64,000 nt of DNA from Acidovorax delafieldii (GTDB lineage Bacteria > Pseudomonadota > Gammaproteobacteria > Burkholderiales > Burkholderiaceae_C), in NCBI GenBank assembly GCA_002377855.1, contig DFQQ01000041.1:1-64000 (forward strand), in the 5' to 3' direction. Under the pieces are notes generated by a model. It had not been told where the DNA came from, did not search any database, and was given only the letters and a program-made list of their open reading frames with translations. A program made the translations under genes and the position numbers. Positions 17,148 through 26,337 of the stretch are shown piece by piece. How positions within the stretch are numbered: the first letter of the stretch is position 1; every line of letters begins with the position of its first letter.

Positions 17148-18506
17148 TTGATTCACGGCTTGACCACCGCCAGCCTGGCTTTGCTTGATCGCCTGTCCCA
17201 AACCGCACAGAAACACCCCAAACGCATCACCGCCGCGGTCGCGGCGTTGTTGCTCACGGGCGGCGGCGGCGCATTCGCTGTGGCGTCGCTGGCACCCGAT
17301 GCTTCAGACCTTCCCACCAAGGTGGTGAGCTACCCGGTGGCATCCCTGGCAGAAAACCTGGCCCTGGAAGCGCTGGATGCACCGGGCTTTTCGCTGTACC
17401 GATCGGAGCAGACCCGCAGCAGCGACACCGCTGAATCCCTGTTGCAACGCATGGGCGTGGCCGACCCGGCTGCCGCAGCATTTCTGCGTTCTGACAATGC
17501 TGTTCGACAAAATTTGCTGGGTCGAGCCGGCCGGCTGGTTTCCGCCGAAACCACCGATGACCATCGCTTGGTACGCCTGACTGCGCGCTGGGCGCCAGAC
17601 GACAGCGGCACCTTCCGCAGGCTCGTGGTCGAGCGCAAGGACGAGAGCTTTGCCTCCCGCATTGAAACAGCGCCGCTGACCAAGGGCACGCGTTTGGCCG
17701 GCGGAGTCATCCGCAGTTCGCTGTTTGCCGCCACCGACGCCGCCAATATCCCCGACGCCATCGCGGTCCAGATCGCTGAAATCTTCTCGGGCAATATCGA
17801 CTTCCACCGTTCGCTGCGCAAGGAAGACCGCTTTGCCGTGGTGTATGAAACGCTGGAGGCCGACGGCGAGCCTCTGCGCAGTGGCCGTGTGCTGAGCACT
17901 GAATTCCGCAACAACGGCAAAACGCACCAGGCAGTGTGGTTCCAGGAATCCGAATCGTCCAAGGGGGCGTACTACACGCTTGAGGGCGACAGCATGCGTC
18001 GCGCCTACCTGGCCTCACCCGTGGAGTTTTCGCGGGTGACCAGCGGTTTCAAGATGCGGTTGCATCCCATCCTGCAGACCTGGCGCGCCCATTTGGGCAC
18101 TGATTACGCAGCGCCCACTGGCACACCGGTGCGCACGGTGGGCGACGGTGTGGTGGAGTTTGCAGGCGTACAAAACGGCTTCGGCAACGTGGTGTTCATC
18201 AAGCACCGCAACCAGCACGTCACCGTTTATGCACACCTGAGCCGGATTGACGTCAAGAACGGGCAGTCCGTGGAACAAGGGCAGACGCTCGGGGCAGTGG
18301 GCGCTACCGGCTGGGCCACCGGTCCTCACCTTCACTTTGAGTTCCGCATCAATGGTCAGCATCAGGACCCGCAGACTATTGCCCAGCAAAGCGAAGCTGC
18401 AGCACCGGTGACTGCGTCAGCCCGGCCTGCCTTCCAGCGCCTGGCTTCTGCCATGCGCACCCAACTGTCGTCGGCAGAGTTGATCCAACAGGCCAGCGCC
18501 CAATAA
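17148..18506 (+). CDS. M23 family metallopeptidase (LytM/MepM-like)
   Basis: 452 residues. The start appears to be the TTG at 17148, with GGGGA at 17136-17140; no nearby in-frame ATG exists. A single N-terminal hydrophobic segment (residues about 26-48) anchors it in the inner membrane facing the periplasm. A C-terminal lysostaphin-type domain has zinc ligands in HLGTDYAAP and HLHFEF. The domain arrangement matches MepM-type DD-endopeptidases cutting peptidoglycan cross-links. It is followed by anmK, another cell-wall turnover gene. Confidence 0.92.
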   Translation: MIHGLTTASLALLDRLSQTAQKHPKRITAAVAALLLTGGGGAFAVASLAPDASDLPTKVVSYPVASLAENLALEALDAPGFSLYRSEQTRSSDTAESLLQRMGVADPAAAAFLRSDNAVRQNLLGRAGRLVSAETTDDHRLVRLTARWAPDDSGTFRRLVVERKDESFASRIETAPLTKGTRLAGGVIRSSLFAATDAANIPDAIAVQIAEIFSGNIDFHRSLRKEDRFAVVYETLEADGEPLRSGRVLSTEFRNNGKTHQAVWFQESESSKGAYYTLEGDSMRRAYLASPVEFSRVTSGFKMRLHPILQTWRAHLGTDYAAPTGTPVRTVGDGVVEFAGVQNGFGNVVFIKHRNQHVTVYAHLSRIDVKNGQSVEQGQTLGAVGATGWATGPHLHFEFRINGQHQDPQTIAQQSEAAAPVTASARPAFQRLASAMRTQLSSAELIQQASAQ

Positions 18507-18571
18507 GCGGTGCTAGTTACTGCCTGCGCCTTGCGGCAGAGCAAGGCAGTCAAACGCTGAGCGTGTGCTGC

Positions 18572-19681
18572 ATGGGTGATCTCTATATCGGGCTGATGTC
18601 CGGCACTTCTCTGGATGGTGCAGATGCCGTACTGGTGAACTACGCGGGGAATCGTCCGGTAGTGCTCGGTCACATGTCAGCCCCTTTCGCAGCCGAGCTC
18701 AAGAATGAACTGCTGGCACTCAACACCTCTGGCGCGAATGAGCTCCACCGTGCTGCGTTGGCCGGCAATGCCGTGTCACGTTCGTATGCTTCGCTGGTGC
18801 AGGCATTGCTGAGTGAACTGCATCTGTCTCCCAGCCAGATCAGTGCCATAGGGGCCCACGGCCAGACCGTGAGGCATCGCCCGCAGGAGTTCGATGGCAC
18901 AGGCTACACCATTCAACTCCAGAACCCCTCATTGCTCGCCGAACTCACCGGAATCAGCGTGGTGGCGGACTTTCGCAGCCGCGATGTGGCTGCTGGCGGG
19001 CAAGGTGCCCCTTTGGTGCCTGCGTTCCATCAAGGCGTTTTCGGCAGGCCTGACGAGACCATTCTGGTGCTGAACATCGGGGGCATCTCCAACATCAGCG
19101 TGTTGCCAGCACAGGGGCCAGTGGTCGGGTTTGATTGCGGCCCTGGCAATGCACTGATGGACTACTGGTGCCAACGGCACATGGGCACACCCTACGATGC
19201 GCAAGGGCAATGGGCGGCGAGTGGCACGCCCCATTCCGCCTTGCTGGCCGCTTTGTTGCAAGAGCCCTTTTTGCACAAGGCGCCGCCAAAAAGCACGGGG
19301 CGCGACCTGTTCAACGCAGCCTGGCTGGACAGGAAGCTACGCGAGCTTCCACCTATCGCGCCAGTCGATGTCCAATCAACCCTTGCCGAACTCACCGCTC
19401 GGGCTTGTGCCGACTGCGTTACAGAACACGGTAGGGGCAGCTCTCTGCTCGCTGTGTGCGGGGGTGGTGCCCTCAACACCCACCTGATGGAACGCCTGAA
19501 AGCCCTGCTTTCCCAGGTACGTGTAGAGCCAACCGATATGCTGGGGCTGCCCGTCATGCAAGTCGAGGCATCCGCCTTCGCCTGGCTGGCCCGCCAGACC
19601 GTCACTGGCCACAAAGGCAGCCTTCCAAGCGTCACAGGCGCCAAAGGCGCCCGTGTGCTTGGGGCTATCTACCCCGCATGA
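18572..19681 (+). CDS. anmK: Anhydro-N-acetylmuramic acid kinase
   Basis: 369 residues. Phosphorylates and opens 1,6-anhydro-MurNAc to MurNAc-6-P during peptidoglycan recycling. Seen: N-terminal LYIGLMSGTSLDGADAV (ATP-binding signature of the family), GAHGQTVRHRP, DFRSRDVAAGGQGAPLVP and FDCGPGNALMD. The ATG at 18572 places this signature at the usual position; a GTG at 18563 is an alternative. It is 65 nt from the M23 gene and likely in its operon. Confidence 0.95.
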   Translation: MGDLYIGLMSGTSLDGADAVLVNYAGNRPVVLGHMSAPFAAELKNELLALNTSGANELHRAALAGNAVSRSYASLVQALLSELHLSPSQISAIGAHGQTVRHRPQEFDGTGYTIQLQNPSLLAELTGISVVADFRSRDVAAGGQGAPLVPAFHQGVFGRPDETILVLNIGGISNISVLPAQGPVVGFDCGPGNALMDYWCQRHMGTPYDAQGQWAASGTPHSALLAALLQEPFLHKAPPKSTGRDLFNAAWLDRKLRELPPIAPVDVQSTLAELTARACADCVTEHGRGSSLLAVCGGGALNTHLMERLKALLSQVRVEPTDMLGLPVMQVEASAFAWLARQTVTGHKGSLPSVTGAKGARVLGAIYPA

Positions 19682-19716
19682 CTCTACCCCGGGCCTAGAA
19701 GCAGGCCCGCACTTTG

Positions 19717-20082
19717 TCAGGCTGAGAAGCTGGAACCGCACCCGCAGGTAGTGGTTGCGTTAGGATTTTTGATGACAAACTGAGCGCCTTGCAGATCTTC
19801 CTTGTAGTCGATCTCGGCGCCGACCAAGTATTGATAGCTCATTGCGTCAATCAACAAGGACACACCGTTCTTGGTCATGGTGGTGTCGTCGTCGTTGGTG
19901 ATTTCGTCGAAAGTGAACCCGTACTGGAAACCGGAACACCCGCCGCCCTGAACGAACACACGCAATTTCAAGTCCGGATTACCCTCTTCGGCAATCAGAT
20001 CCGCAACCTTTGCGGCAGCGCTGTCAGTGAACAGGATTGGCGCAGGCATCTCGGTCGGGGCGGTTTCGGCAACTGTACTCAT
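19717..20082 (-). CDS. erpA: Iron-sulfur cluster insertion protein, A-type carrier
   Basis: 121 residues from the ATG at 20082. Contains the three conserved cysteines of A-type Fe-S carriers: one in QGGGCSGFQYGF and two in TTCGCGSSF at the C-terminus. It delivers Fe-S clusters to target apoproteins. It follows the bactofilin gene on the same strand at a 59-nt distance. A longer reading to 20145 adds an unsupported extension. Confidence 0.95.
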   Translation of the reverse strand: MSTVAETAPTEMPAPILFTDSAAAKVADLIAEEGNPDLKLRVFVQGGGCSGFQYGFTFDEITNDDDTTMTKNGVSLLIDAMSYQYLVGAEIDYKEDLQGAQFVIKNPNATTTCGCGSSFSA

Positions 20083-20141
20083 GGGGACTCCGGATTCATT
20101 GGTTGGATGGGATGGTACTGCAACCCCCCACCGGACCCGGT

Positions 20142-20540
20142 TCACTGGTTGTTTGACGCTAGTTTGAGTGGGGGCTTTTCTTCCACCAGCACGGCAGCGG
20201 GAAACATTTGTCCGGCAATCATGGCGCCTTGGTGCATTTCCAGTGCTCTGTAATGGACGTTTCCGGTGATGCGTGCTTTGGGCTGCAATTCAAGCAATTC
20301 AGCCGCATGCACCGGCCCGACCACCGAGCCATTGACAATCACATGGTCCGCGTGAATGGCGCCTTCAACACGCGCTGTCTCAGAGATGACCAAAATGCTG
20401 GGCTGCTCGGTCGAAGCACGGATGTCCCCGATCACATCCCCATCAATCCGGATACCTTCTTCAAACAGCACGTTTCCCTCGATGCGGGTGCCGTGGGCAA
20501 TCAAGCTCTTGATGGGGGGCTGTTTTTTTCGCGAAAACAT
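20142..20540 (-). CDS. Bactofilin (polymer-forming cytoskeletal protein)
   Basis: 132 residues with the bactofilin right-handed beta-helix core: LIAHGTRIEGNVLFEEGIRI, then DGDVIGDIRA, EGAIHADHVIVNGSVVGPVH and ITGNVHYRALEMHQGAMIAG. Bactofilins self-assemble into filaments and scaffold cell-wall enzymes; some work with M23 peptidases, and one is encoded about 1.6 kb away. It lies between DUF6776 and erpA. Confidence 0.93.
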   Translation of the reverse strand: MFSRKKQPPIKSLIAHGTRIEGNVLFEEGIRIDGDVIGDIRASTEQPSILVISETARVEGAIHADHVIVNGSVVGPVHAAELLELQPKARITGNVHYRALEMHQGAMIAGQMFPAAVLVEEKPPLKLASNNQ

Positions 20541-20670
20541 ACGTAACTCCTCCTCAGGCGCTTTTGCAGCGCTCCAATATCAAATGCCGCTGGGCCAAAC
20601 CCATCGCGGCGCATGGCGCTGGGCCACTCGGGGTACTGCGGTGCCAACCCGTGCGTCGGCGCACTCTACC

Positions 20671-21384
20671 TCAGTGCAACTCTATCGCTTGAATGGCGCG
20701 AATCGCTTGGCCTTCGAAGACACGTGCGGTCACGGTTTTTACCACGACATTTGGCGGCACGGTGACCAAGCCGTCGATGCGGCGATATTGGCGAAACTGG
20801 AGAGGCTGTCCCTCTGTGGGGAGCGTTTGCCCCCAGGGCTTGCCATCCAGGGTACCTGCGAGCACCAGTTCAATGCGCCCTTTGAATTCAGGAGCGTTAC
20901 GCGCTGCCGCCTGGATCACCAACACTTGCCACTTCAATTGGGCTCCGCCCACGATTTCGGCCTGCAACCCCCGGATGGTGACCCCATCTCCCTTCGCGGC
21001 TGGGATCAATTTTTCAAAGAAGCCCAGATCATCACGCAGCGCGCGGTTCTCCGTCTCCAGCTGCTTGACCTGCGCCGTCAGGCGCTCGAGGGTGGCGCGA
21101 TCAGCCGTCAACAGACTTTCGGCCGTTTGCGTCAACAGCTGAGTTTGCTGCGACTGCTCCCGCAACTGCGCTATCTCGGCACGCAATCGCACGACATCTT
21201 GGCGAGAACCGGACTCAAGACCTGCGATCGATTTCCCGAACTCGAAAGCCCACAAGGCAGCGGCACCACTGAGCCCCAAGGCCAATGCCAGCACCAGCCA
21301 GCGCAAAGGCCATGGCAATGCGCTACGAACCGCAACCCGAGGAGCACTGATGGTCAAGCGGCGACGAAGCAAACGAAAACGCAT
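20671..21384 (-). CDS. DUF6776 membrane-anchored coiled-coil protein
   Basis: 237 residues. A basic N-terminus is followed by one transmembrane helix (about residues 27-48), a predicted coiled coil (about 60-120, heptad-rich RLRAEIAQLREQSQQ and LERLTAQVKQLETENRALRD), and a C-terminal beta-rich domain probably in the periplasm. Function is unknown. Its position upstream of bactofilin and erpA suggests a cell-envelope role. Confidence 0.75.
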   Translation of the reverse strand: MRFRLLRRRLTISAPRVAVRSALPWPLRWLVLALALGLSGAAALWAFEFGKSIAGLESGSRQDVVRLRAEIAQLREQSQQTQLLTQTAESLLTADRATLERLTAQVKQLETENRALRDDLGFFEKLIPAAKGDGVTIRGLQAEIVGGAQLKWQVLVIQAAARNAPEFKGRIELVLAGTLDGKPWGQTLPTEGQPLQFRQYRRIDGLVTVPPNVVVKTVTARVFEGQAIRAIQAIELH

Positions 21385-21424
21385 GTACGAGCCATCCCTC
21401 TTTATGAAGAGCGCACCATAAACG

Positions 21425-21450
21425 AAAAAACCGCCCGAAGGCGGTTTTTT
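21425..21450 (-). terminator. Rho-independent terminator after rpsI
   Basis: Stem of A-run plus CCGCC paired with GGCGG plus T-run and a CGAA tetraloop, about 40 nt beyond the rpsI stop. Symmetry allows use on both strands. Confidence 0.88.
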
Positions 21451-21491
21451 CAGAGCACGGCATGCGCCGATGCTCTGGAAGGACGCGAAGA

Positions 21492-21884
21492 TTAACGCTT
21501 CGAGAACTGCTTTGCACGACGTGCAGAGTGCAGACCGACCTTCTTACGTTCGACTTCACGCGCATCGCGTGTCACGAAGCCGGCTTGGCTCAGGACAGGC
21601 TTCAACGATGCGTCGTAATCGATCAAAGCGCGGGTGATGCCGTGACGGGCAGCGCCGGCTTGGCCAGACTCACCACCGCCGTGCACGTTGATCTGGATGT
21701 CGAAAGTTTCGACATGGTTGGTCAACGCCAGGGGTTGCTTGGCAATCATGATCGATGTTTCGCGGCCGAAGTAGGACTGAATGTCCTTGCCGTTCACAGT
21801 GATCTTGCCGGAGCCTTTTTTCAGAAACACGCGGGCGACGCTGGATTTGCGACGGCCGGTGCCATTGTTCCATTCACCAATCAT
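21492..21884 (-). CDS. rpsI: 30S ribosomal protein S9
   Basis: 130 residues. Conserved start region GTGRRKSSVARVFLKKGSG and the basic C-terminal tail RRAKQFSKR, whose end contacts P-site tRNA. It lies 11 nt after rplM in the standard L13-S9 operon. Confidence 0.98.
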   Translation of the reverse strand: MIGEWNNGTGRRKSSVARVFLKKGSGKITVNGKDIQSYFGRETSIMIAKQPLALTNHVETFDIQINVHGGGESGQAGAARHGITRALIDYDASLKPVLSQAGFVTRDAREVERKKVGLHSARRAKQFSKR

Positions 21885-21895
21885 CTCAAGGCTCC

Positions 21896-22327
21896 TTAGA
21901 TTTCCAGCACTTTGGGCTGCTGGGCGGTGTGGGGATGCTCAGCACCACCGTACACCTTGAGTTTCTTGATCATTGCGTAACCAAGGGGACCCTTGGGCAG
22001 CATGCCCTTGACAGCCTTTTCCAGAGCACGACCAGGGTGCTTGGCTTGCATGTCGCGGAAGTTCGTGGCCGTGATACCGCCGGGGTAACCCGAGTGACGG
22101 TAATACACCTTGTCCAGGGACTTGGTGCCGGTAACCTTGAGTTGTGCTGCGTTGATAACGACGATGAAATCACCGGTATCGACGTGAGGCGTGTAAATGG
22201 CCTTGTGTTTGCCGCGCAAACGGAGAGCAACTTCGCTGGCTACTCGTCCGAGGACCTTGTTGGTCGCGTCAATCACAAACCACTCGTGCACGACCTCAGC
22301 GGGCTTTGCGCTGAAAGTAGTAGTCAT
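21896..22327 (-). CDS. rplM: 50S ribosomal protein L13
   Basis: 143 residues with the L13 hallmarks WFVIDATNKVLGRVAS, GKHKAIYTPHVDTGDFIVVI, YYRHSGYPGG and MLPKGPLGYAMIKKLKVY. First gene of the rplM-rpsI operon, with a leader of about 120 nt after a strong -10 box. Confidence 0.98.
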   Translation of the reverse strand: MTTTFSAKPAEVVHEWFVIDATNKVLGRVASEVALRLRGKHKAIYTPHVDTGDFIVVINAAQLKVTGTKSLDKVYYRHSGYPGGITATNFRDMQAKHPGRALEKAVKGMLPKGPLGYAMIKKLKVYGGAEHPHTAQQPKVLEI

Positions 22328-22452
22328 GAGTTTCTCTTTTCAAGAGGGGTTTGGAAGGGCCCTTTTCCACGGTCGGTGCTTCTCTGAAGGAAGCCTCTTA
22401 GGTGGGATGAATGTGTTCGCCGCGGGGCCGCTCAATCGCTGCGAAGCCTGAC

Positions 22453-22482
22453 ATTATACGAATTTTGCGTGGTAGTGCACAA
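22453..22482 (-). promoter_or_regulatory. Promoter of rplM-rpsI
   Basis: A consensus TATAAT -10 (22453-22458) with TTGTGC at an 18-bp spacing as a partial -35 (22477-22482). The implied transcript start is near 22446, leaving a long leader that could host L13 autoregulation. Confidence 0.65.
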
Positions 22483-22557
22483 CCGCGGGGCACCAGTAGC
22501 CAGGGAGACCCCAAAGCCTGCCGCGCGCCTACAGCCCGCGCCTGAAAGCCGGGGCTC

Positions 22558-24507
22558 TCAGTTCGCCATCTGCCGGGCCCGTTGTTCGTCTGCTTCGTAC
22601 CGCTTGCGGGTCTCAATGCAGATGGCCTGCCCAGCTTGCCCCGGTTTTTGGCATTCTTGGTGAATGCACATCGGTTTGGCAAAGAAACTCGCATTCGCGC
22701 ACACCTCTTGCGGGCTCGGAGCCTTCACAGGGACAGGTCGCGGCTTGGGCTCAGGCGCCGGAGGCGGCGGCGGTGGGGGCGCTTCCACCACCACCGGGGC
22801 GGAGGCAGGCTCGGAAACTATTTTTTTGACCGCGGCGTTGCTGCGCGGCAAAGGCTTGGTGGGCGGCACAGGTGAAGACGCGGGAGCCTGCAAGAGCGCC
22901 GGCTCAACGGGAGCAGGCTCCGCCATCGGCTCCTCGCTCGCGCCGCCCATTGCGCTAGAGGCACCGGCCTCTGGCGCCGAAGCATCCACCACGGAGGGCA
23001 CGACAGGTAGCTGCGCCACCTCGGTAATGATGTCATCCTCCACCCGCATCTTGCGCGCGTGCAGCCCCCAGCTGGCGGCAGCCACCACCATCAGCGCTGC
23101 GGCTACCGCTGCGCCCCAACGCAGGCTTGCGTGACGTCGTGCCACCGCAGAACGGGGGGTCCGTCGGCCCGGTTCCTGATGTTTCGGTGACGACTTGCTA
23201 TTGCCTCCCCGGTGTGTGCCCGCAGCAGCCGTGGCCGACCGGACACCGGGCGACGACTGCGGCGCAAGCTCTTCCTGCACCACGGTATCTCCCGGGTCCA
23301 TAAAGACAGTGTCCACGGGCTCGACCGCTAAGGTATCGGGGCCCGTGCTCAAACTCACCTCTTCGGGCTGTGGTGGCACAACGCCCGCACCGGCAGCGGG
23401 ACCGGCAGCCAGCACCTTCTCCGCCTGGGCCTGGATTTCTGCCACCATCTTTGGCGCAGAAGTCACATCCACCGTGGGCGTCACGAGGCCGGGACCTGGC
23501 TGGTCAGCAGGCTCTACCCAGATGTCCCCAAGATCGGCACGAAAATCAAAACCGCCGATTCCGTCGGGTGCGGACACCATCTCCATCGTTTGCAAGAAGG
23601 CGTCAATGCTCTGCGGCCGGTCTTGGGGACGCAAAGACAAGGCCTGCGTGATAGCGGCCACAAACGGTGCAGAGTATTCAACGCCAAACTGTCGCTTGAC
23701 GGTCTTGGCAACACGCGCAAACGGCACCATGCGATCGCGAATGGAACGCAACGTGGCGGGCAAAGGTGTGTCGTTGCACAGGCAGCCGTGTACGACGGCC
23801 GCCAATGAATACAGGTCGCTCCAAGGGCCCTGGCGCAGGTCCTCATCGGTTTCCGAATACTGCTCAATCGGTGCGTAGTTGACCTTGAGCACAGCCGTGT
23901 GCTGCTGCCCCTGGTCGTTGATGGCGTGGCGCGCCGCGCCCAGATCCAGAAGCACGGGCGGGCCGCAATCCTGCAAAAAGATGTTGTCCGGCGAAATGTC
24001 GCGATGCAGCGTCTTGCCCTCGTGCAACACGCGCAGCGCGCCAAGCACCGACCACAGCACCTTGCGCAGCCAGGCTTCTGGCGGCGGAGTGCGCATCTGC
24101 GCACGTGCCTGCTTGAACGTCATGCCGCTGTACAGGGGCATGACCATATAAGCCGTGTTGTTTGCCTCCCAGAAACGGAACACCTTCACCAGTGAAGGGT
24201 GGTCGAACTGGGCCAGCAAGCGCGCCTCGCCCACGAACGAAGCCAAGCCCGTCTGGAAGGTCTGCTGATCAGATGACGAGCGAACCCACAGTGATTGCCC
24301 CTGCGCGCGACCAGCAAGGGCCGTTGGCATGTACTCCTTGATGGCCACTGCCCGATGCAAGGAATGGTCAAACGCCTTGTAGACCATGCCAAAACCCCCC
24401 ACCCCGAGCAGCGCCAGGATTTCAAATTCGGCCAGCCGGGTACCAGGAGGCAGCGCATCAACGTGGCTGAAGCCGCTGACAGGGGTGGGACTGGAACGTT
24501 CGGTCAT
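22558..24507 (-). CDS. Membrane-anchored Ser/Thr protein kinase (Hanks-type)
   Basis: 649 residues from the ATG at 24507 (an alternative start is 24549; neither has a clear ribosome-binding site). The kinase domain spans about residues 25-310: Gly-loop GVGGFGMVYKA, Lys in VAIKEYMPT, HRDISPDN, and DLG in place of DFG (LLDLGAARH). A Pro/Ala/Glu-rich linker and one transmembrane helix (about 465-487) lead to a Pro-rich periplasmic part. The end is a small Cys-bearing segment (VCANASFFAKPMCIHQEC and QAICIETRKRYEADEQR). Kinase inside and sensor outside is the usual arrangement. The substrate is unknown. Confidence 0.9.
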   Translation of the reverse strand: MTERSSPTPVSGFSHVDALPPGTRLAEFEILALLGVGGFGMVYKAFDHSLHRAVAIKEYMPTALAGRAQGQSLWVRSSSDQQTFQTGLASFVGEARLLAQFDHPSLVKVFRFWEANNTAYMVMPLYSGMTFKQARAQMRTPPPEAWLRKVLWSVLGALRVLHEGKTLHRDISPDNIFLQDCGPPVLLDLGAARHAINDQGQQHTAVLKVNYAPIEQYSETDEDLRQGPWSDLYSLAAVVHGCLCNDTPLPATLRSIRDRMVPFARVAKTVKRQFGVEYSAPFVAAITQALSLRPQDRPQSIDAFLQTMEMVSAPDGIGGFDFRADLGDIWVEPADQPGPGLVTPTVDVTSAPKMVAEIQAQAEKVLAAGPAAGAGVVPPQPEEVSLSTGPDTLAVEPVDTVFMDPGDTVVQEELAPQSSPGVRSATAAAGTHRGGNSKSSPKHQEPGRRTPRSAVARRHASLRWGAAVAAALMVVAAASWGLHARKMRVEDDIITEVAQLPVVPSVVDASAPEAGASSAMGGASEEPMAEPAPVEPALLQAPASSPVPPTKPLPRSNAAVKKIVSEPASAPVVVEAPPPPPPPAPEPKPRPVPVKAPSPQEVCANASFFAKPMCIHQECQKPGQAGQAICIETRKRYEADEQRARQMAN

Positions 24508-24751
24508 GGTGAGGAGGCGAGGCAATGCCGCGTTTGGAAAGGCATTCAATCGATGCCAGCCCGGCAGCGGCCCGGCAATAGACGCGATGATGCGGTATCA
24601 AAGCCCGTAAAAAAGCAACAAAAAGCAGACTGTCTGCCAAAAACATCACAGCCGCTCGGAATGCTTCGATTTTGCCCTGCCCGACGCCGAAGCGGCATGA
24701 GCCGCATCAGCGCCGGGCCGCGGCGCTGCACGCACTCGTTACCATAGGGGC

Positions 24752-25639
24752 ATGTTCAGTTATCGCCACGCATTCCACGCAGGCAACCATGCCGATGTGC
24801 TCAAGCACACGGTTTTGATTGCCACTTTGCAATACCTCACGGAGAAAGACGCGGCGTTGACCGTTTTGGACACCCATGCCGGCGCTGGCCTTTATCGCCT
24901 GGATGGCGATTACGCCAGCACCAGCGGTGAGGCTTCTGAGGGCATCCTGCGCCTGGTGGCGCCAGAGGCTCCGCCGCTCACTCCTGCATTGTCGGCTTAC
25001 GTAGAAATGGTGCGCGCCTTCAACCAAGGCAACAAGACCAGGGTGTACCCAGGCTCTCCGTTCATCAGCCAACGCCTGCTGCGCGGCCACGACAAACTCA
25101 AGCTGTTTGAACTGCATCCCACCGACATGCGCGCCTTGGCAGGCAACGTAGCCCAGCTGGAAGCAGGCAGGCAAGTGGCGGTGCTGCATGAGGATGGCTT
25201 TGAGGGCATCAAGAAATTTTTACCCCCACCGGCCCGCCGCGCTTTGGTGCTGTGCGATCCCAGCTATGAAATGAAGAGCGACTACGGCAAGGTGCTGGAC
25301 ATGGTCACGGATTCGCTCAAGCGCTTTGCCACCGGCACGTACGCGATTTGGTACCCCATCATTCCGCGGCCTGAGGCGCATGATCTCCCGAGGCGACTCA
25401 AGACGATGGCCACCAAGGCAGGCAAAAGCTGGCTGCACGCCACGCTCACGGTAAAGTCCAGCAAGATCACAGAAAACGAGTCCGGCGAGACCAAACGCCC
25501 TGGCCTGCCCGCCAGCGGCATGTTTCTGATCAACCCGCCCTTCACGCTCAAGCCCGCATTGAAAGAAGCGCTGCCCCAAATGGTAGAGCTGCTGGCGCAG
25601 GACAAGCACGCCACACACACGCTGGAGTCGGGCGGCTGA
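24752..25639 (+). CDS. rlmJ: 23S rRNA (adenine(2030)-N(6))-methyltransferase
   Basis: 295 residues. The N-terminal signature MFSYRHAFHAGNHADVLKH is diagnostic of RlmJ; VLDTHAGAGLY is the SAM-binding motif and LCDPSYEMK the DPPY-type catalytic motif. It modifies A2030 of 23S rRNA. Divergent from the kinase gene, convergent with rlpA. Confidence 0.95.
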   Translation: MFSYRHAFHAGNHADVLKHTVLIATLQYLTEKDAALTVLDTHAGAGLYRLDGDYASTSGEASEGILRLVAPEAPPLTPALSAYVEMVRAFNQGNKTRVYPGSPFISQRLLRGHDKLKLFELHPTDMRALAGNVAQLEAGRQVAVLHEDGFEGIKKFLPPPARRALVLCDPSYEMKSDYGKVLDMVTDSLKRFATGTYAIWYPIIPRPEAHDLPRRLKTMATKAGKSWLHATLTVKSSKITENESGETKRPGLPASGMFLINPPFTLKPALKEALPQMVELLAQDKHATHTLESGG

Positions 25640-25678
25640 GCGCTCACCCGCTGCTGCCCACGCGACGCGGTGTCGGCA

Positions 25679-26335
25679 CTACTCCGGGCGTTTGGGCGGG
25701 CAGGTGGCGTCGTCGGCGCCCAGCGGAAACACATCCACTGGCTTCAAACCCAGCCCGTGCACTCCCAGTGCCATGGCCGCTCCGCGGCTCAGGTCCACCA
25801 CCCGGTTGCGGACATGGGGCCCGCGGTCGTTGATGCGCACGACAACCCCGCGCCCGGTGGCCTGACTGCGCACACAGACCAGCGTACCAAAGGGCAACGT
25901 GCGATGGGCTGCCGTCATGGCGTGCATGTCAAAGCGCTCACCACTGGCGGTGCGGCGCTTGTGAAATCCAGGGCCGTACCAGGAAGCCATCCCGGTTTCG
26001 CTCGGCAGCACTTCCCGGTCTTCATCGTCTTCCTCATCTTCGTCCTGCTGGTCATCACTCAACAAGTCGATGGAAGAGCGCAGTGCAACGCGGGCCGTAT
26101 GCGACGCCGACTGGTATGGAGGCGGGGTTGCATCCAATGCGGACGCCACTGCAGGCTCAGCAGCCTGTGGTGCCTCAAGGCTCGCGCCACGGGCGGGCCC
26201 GGCAAGCAGCAATACCATGCCCACTGCCAAGGCAACCAGAGATTGACCAACGCCAGGCACGCGGCGCGCCTGTGCAGGCCGAGCGCACCGCGAAGCGCCA
26301 CTCGTCACAAGCACGGCGATGCCGGGACCCAGCAC
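25679..26335 (-). CDS. rlpA: RlpA-like septal ring lytic transglycosylase
   Basis: 218 residues. An N-terminal hydrophobic segment with a likely signal cleavage after ARGA (about residue 50), preceded by an unusually long basic n-region, so the true start may be downstream. A double-psi beta-barrel domain follows: GMASWYGPGFHKRRTASGE, AAHRTLPFGTLV and VRINDRGPHV. There is no C-terminal SPOR domain and no lipobox. An acidic stretch of Asp/Glu (about residues 94-107) precedes the catalytic domain. The start is 2 nt after the metF stop, so it is the last gene of the ahcY-tlyA-metF run. Confidence 0.87.
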   Translation of the reverse strand: MLGPGIAVLVTSGASRCARPAQARRVPGVGQSLVALAVGMVLLLAGPARGASLEAPQAAEPAVASALDATPPPYQSASHTARVALRSSIDLLSDDQQDEDEEDDEDREVLPSETGMASWYGPGFHKRRTASGERFDMHAMTAAHRTLPFGTLVCVRSQATGRGVVVRINDRGPHVRNRVVDLSRGAAMALGVHGLGLKPVDVFPLGADDATCPPKRPE

Positions 26336-26337
26336 GC

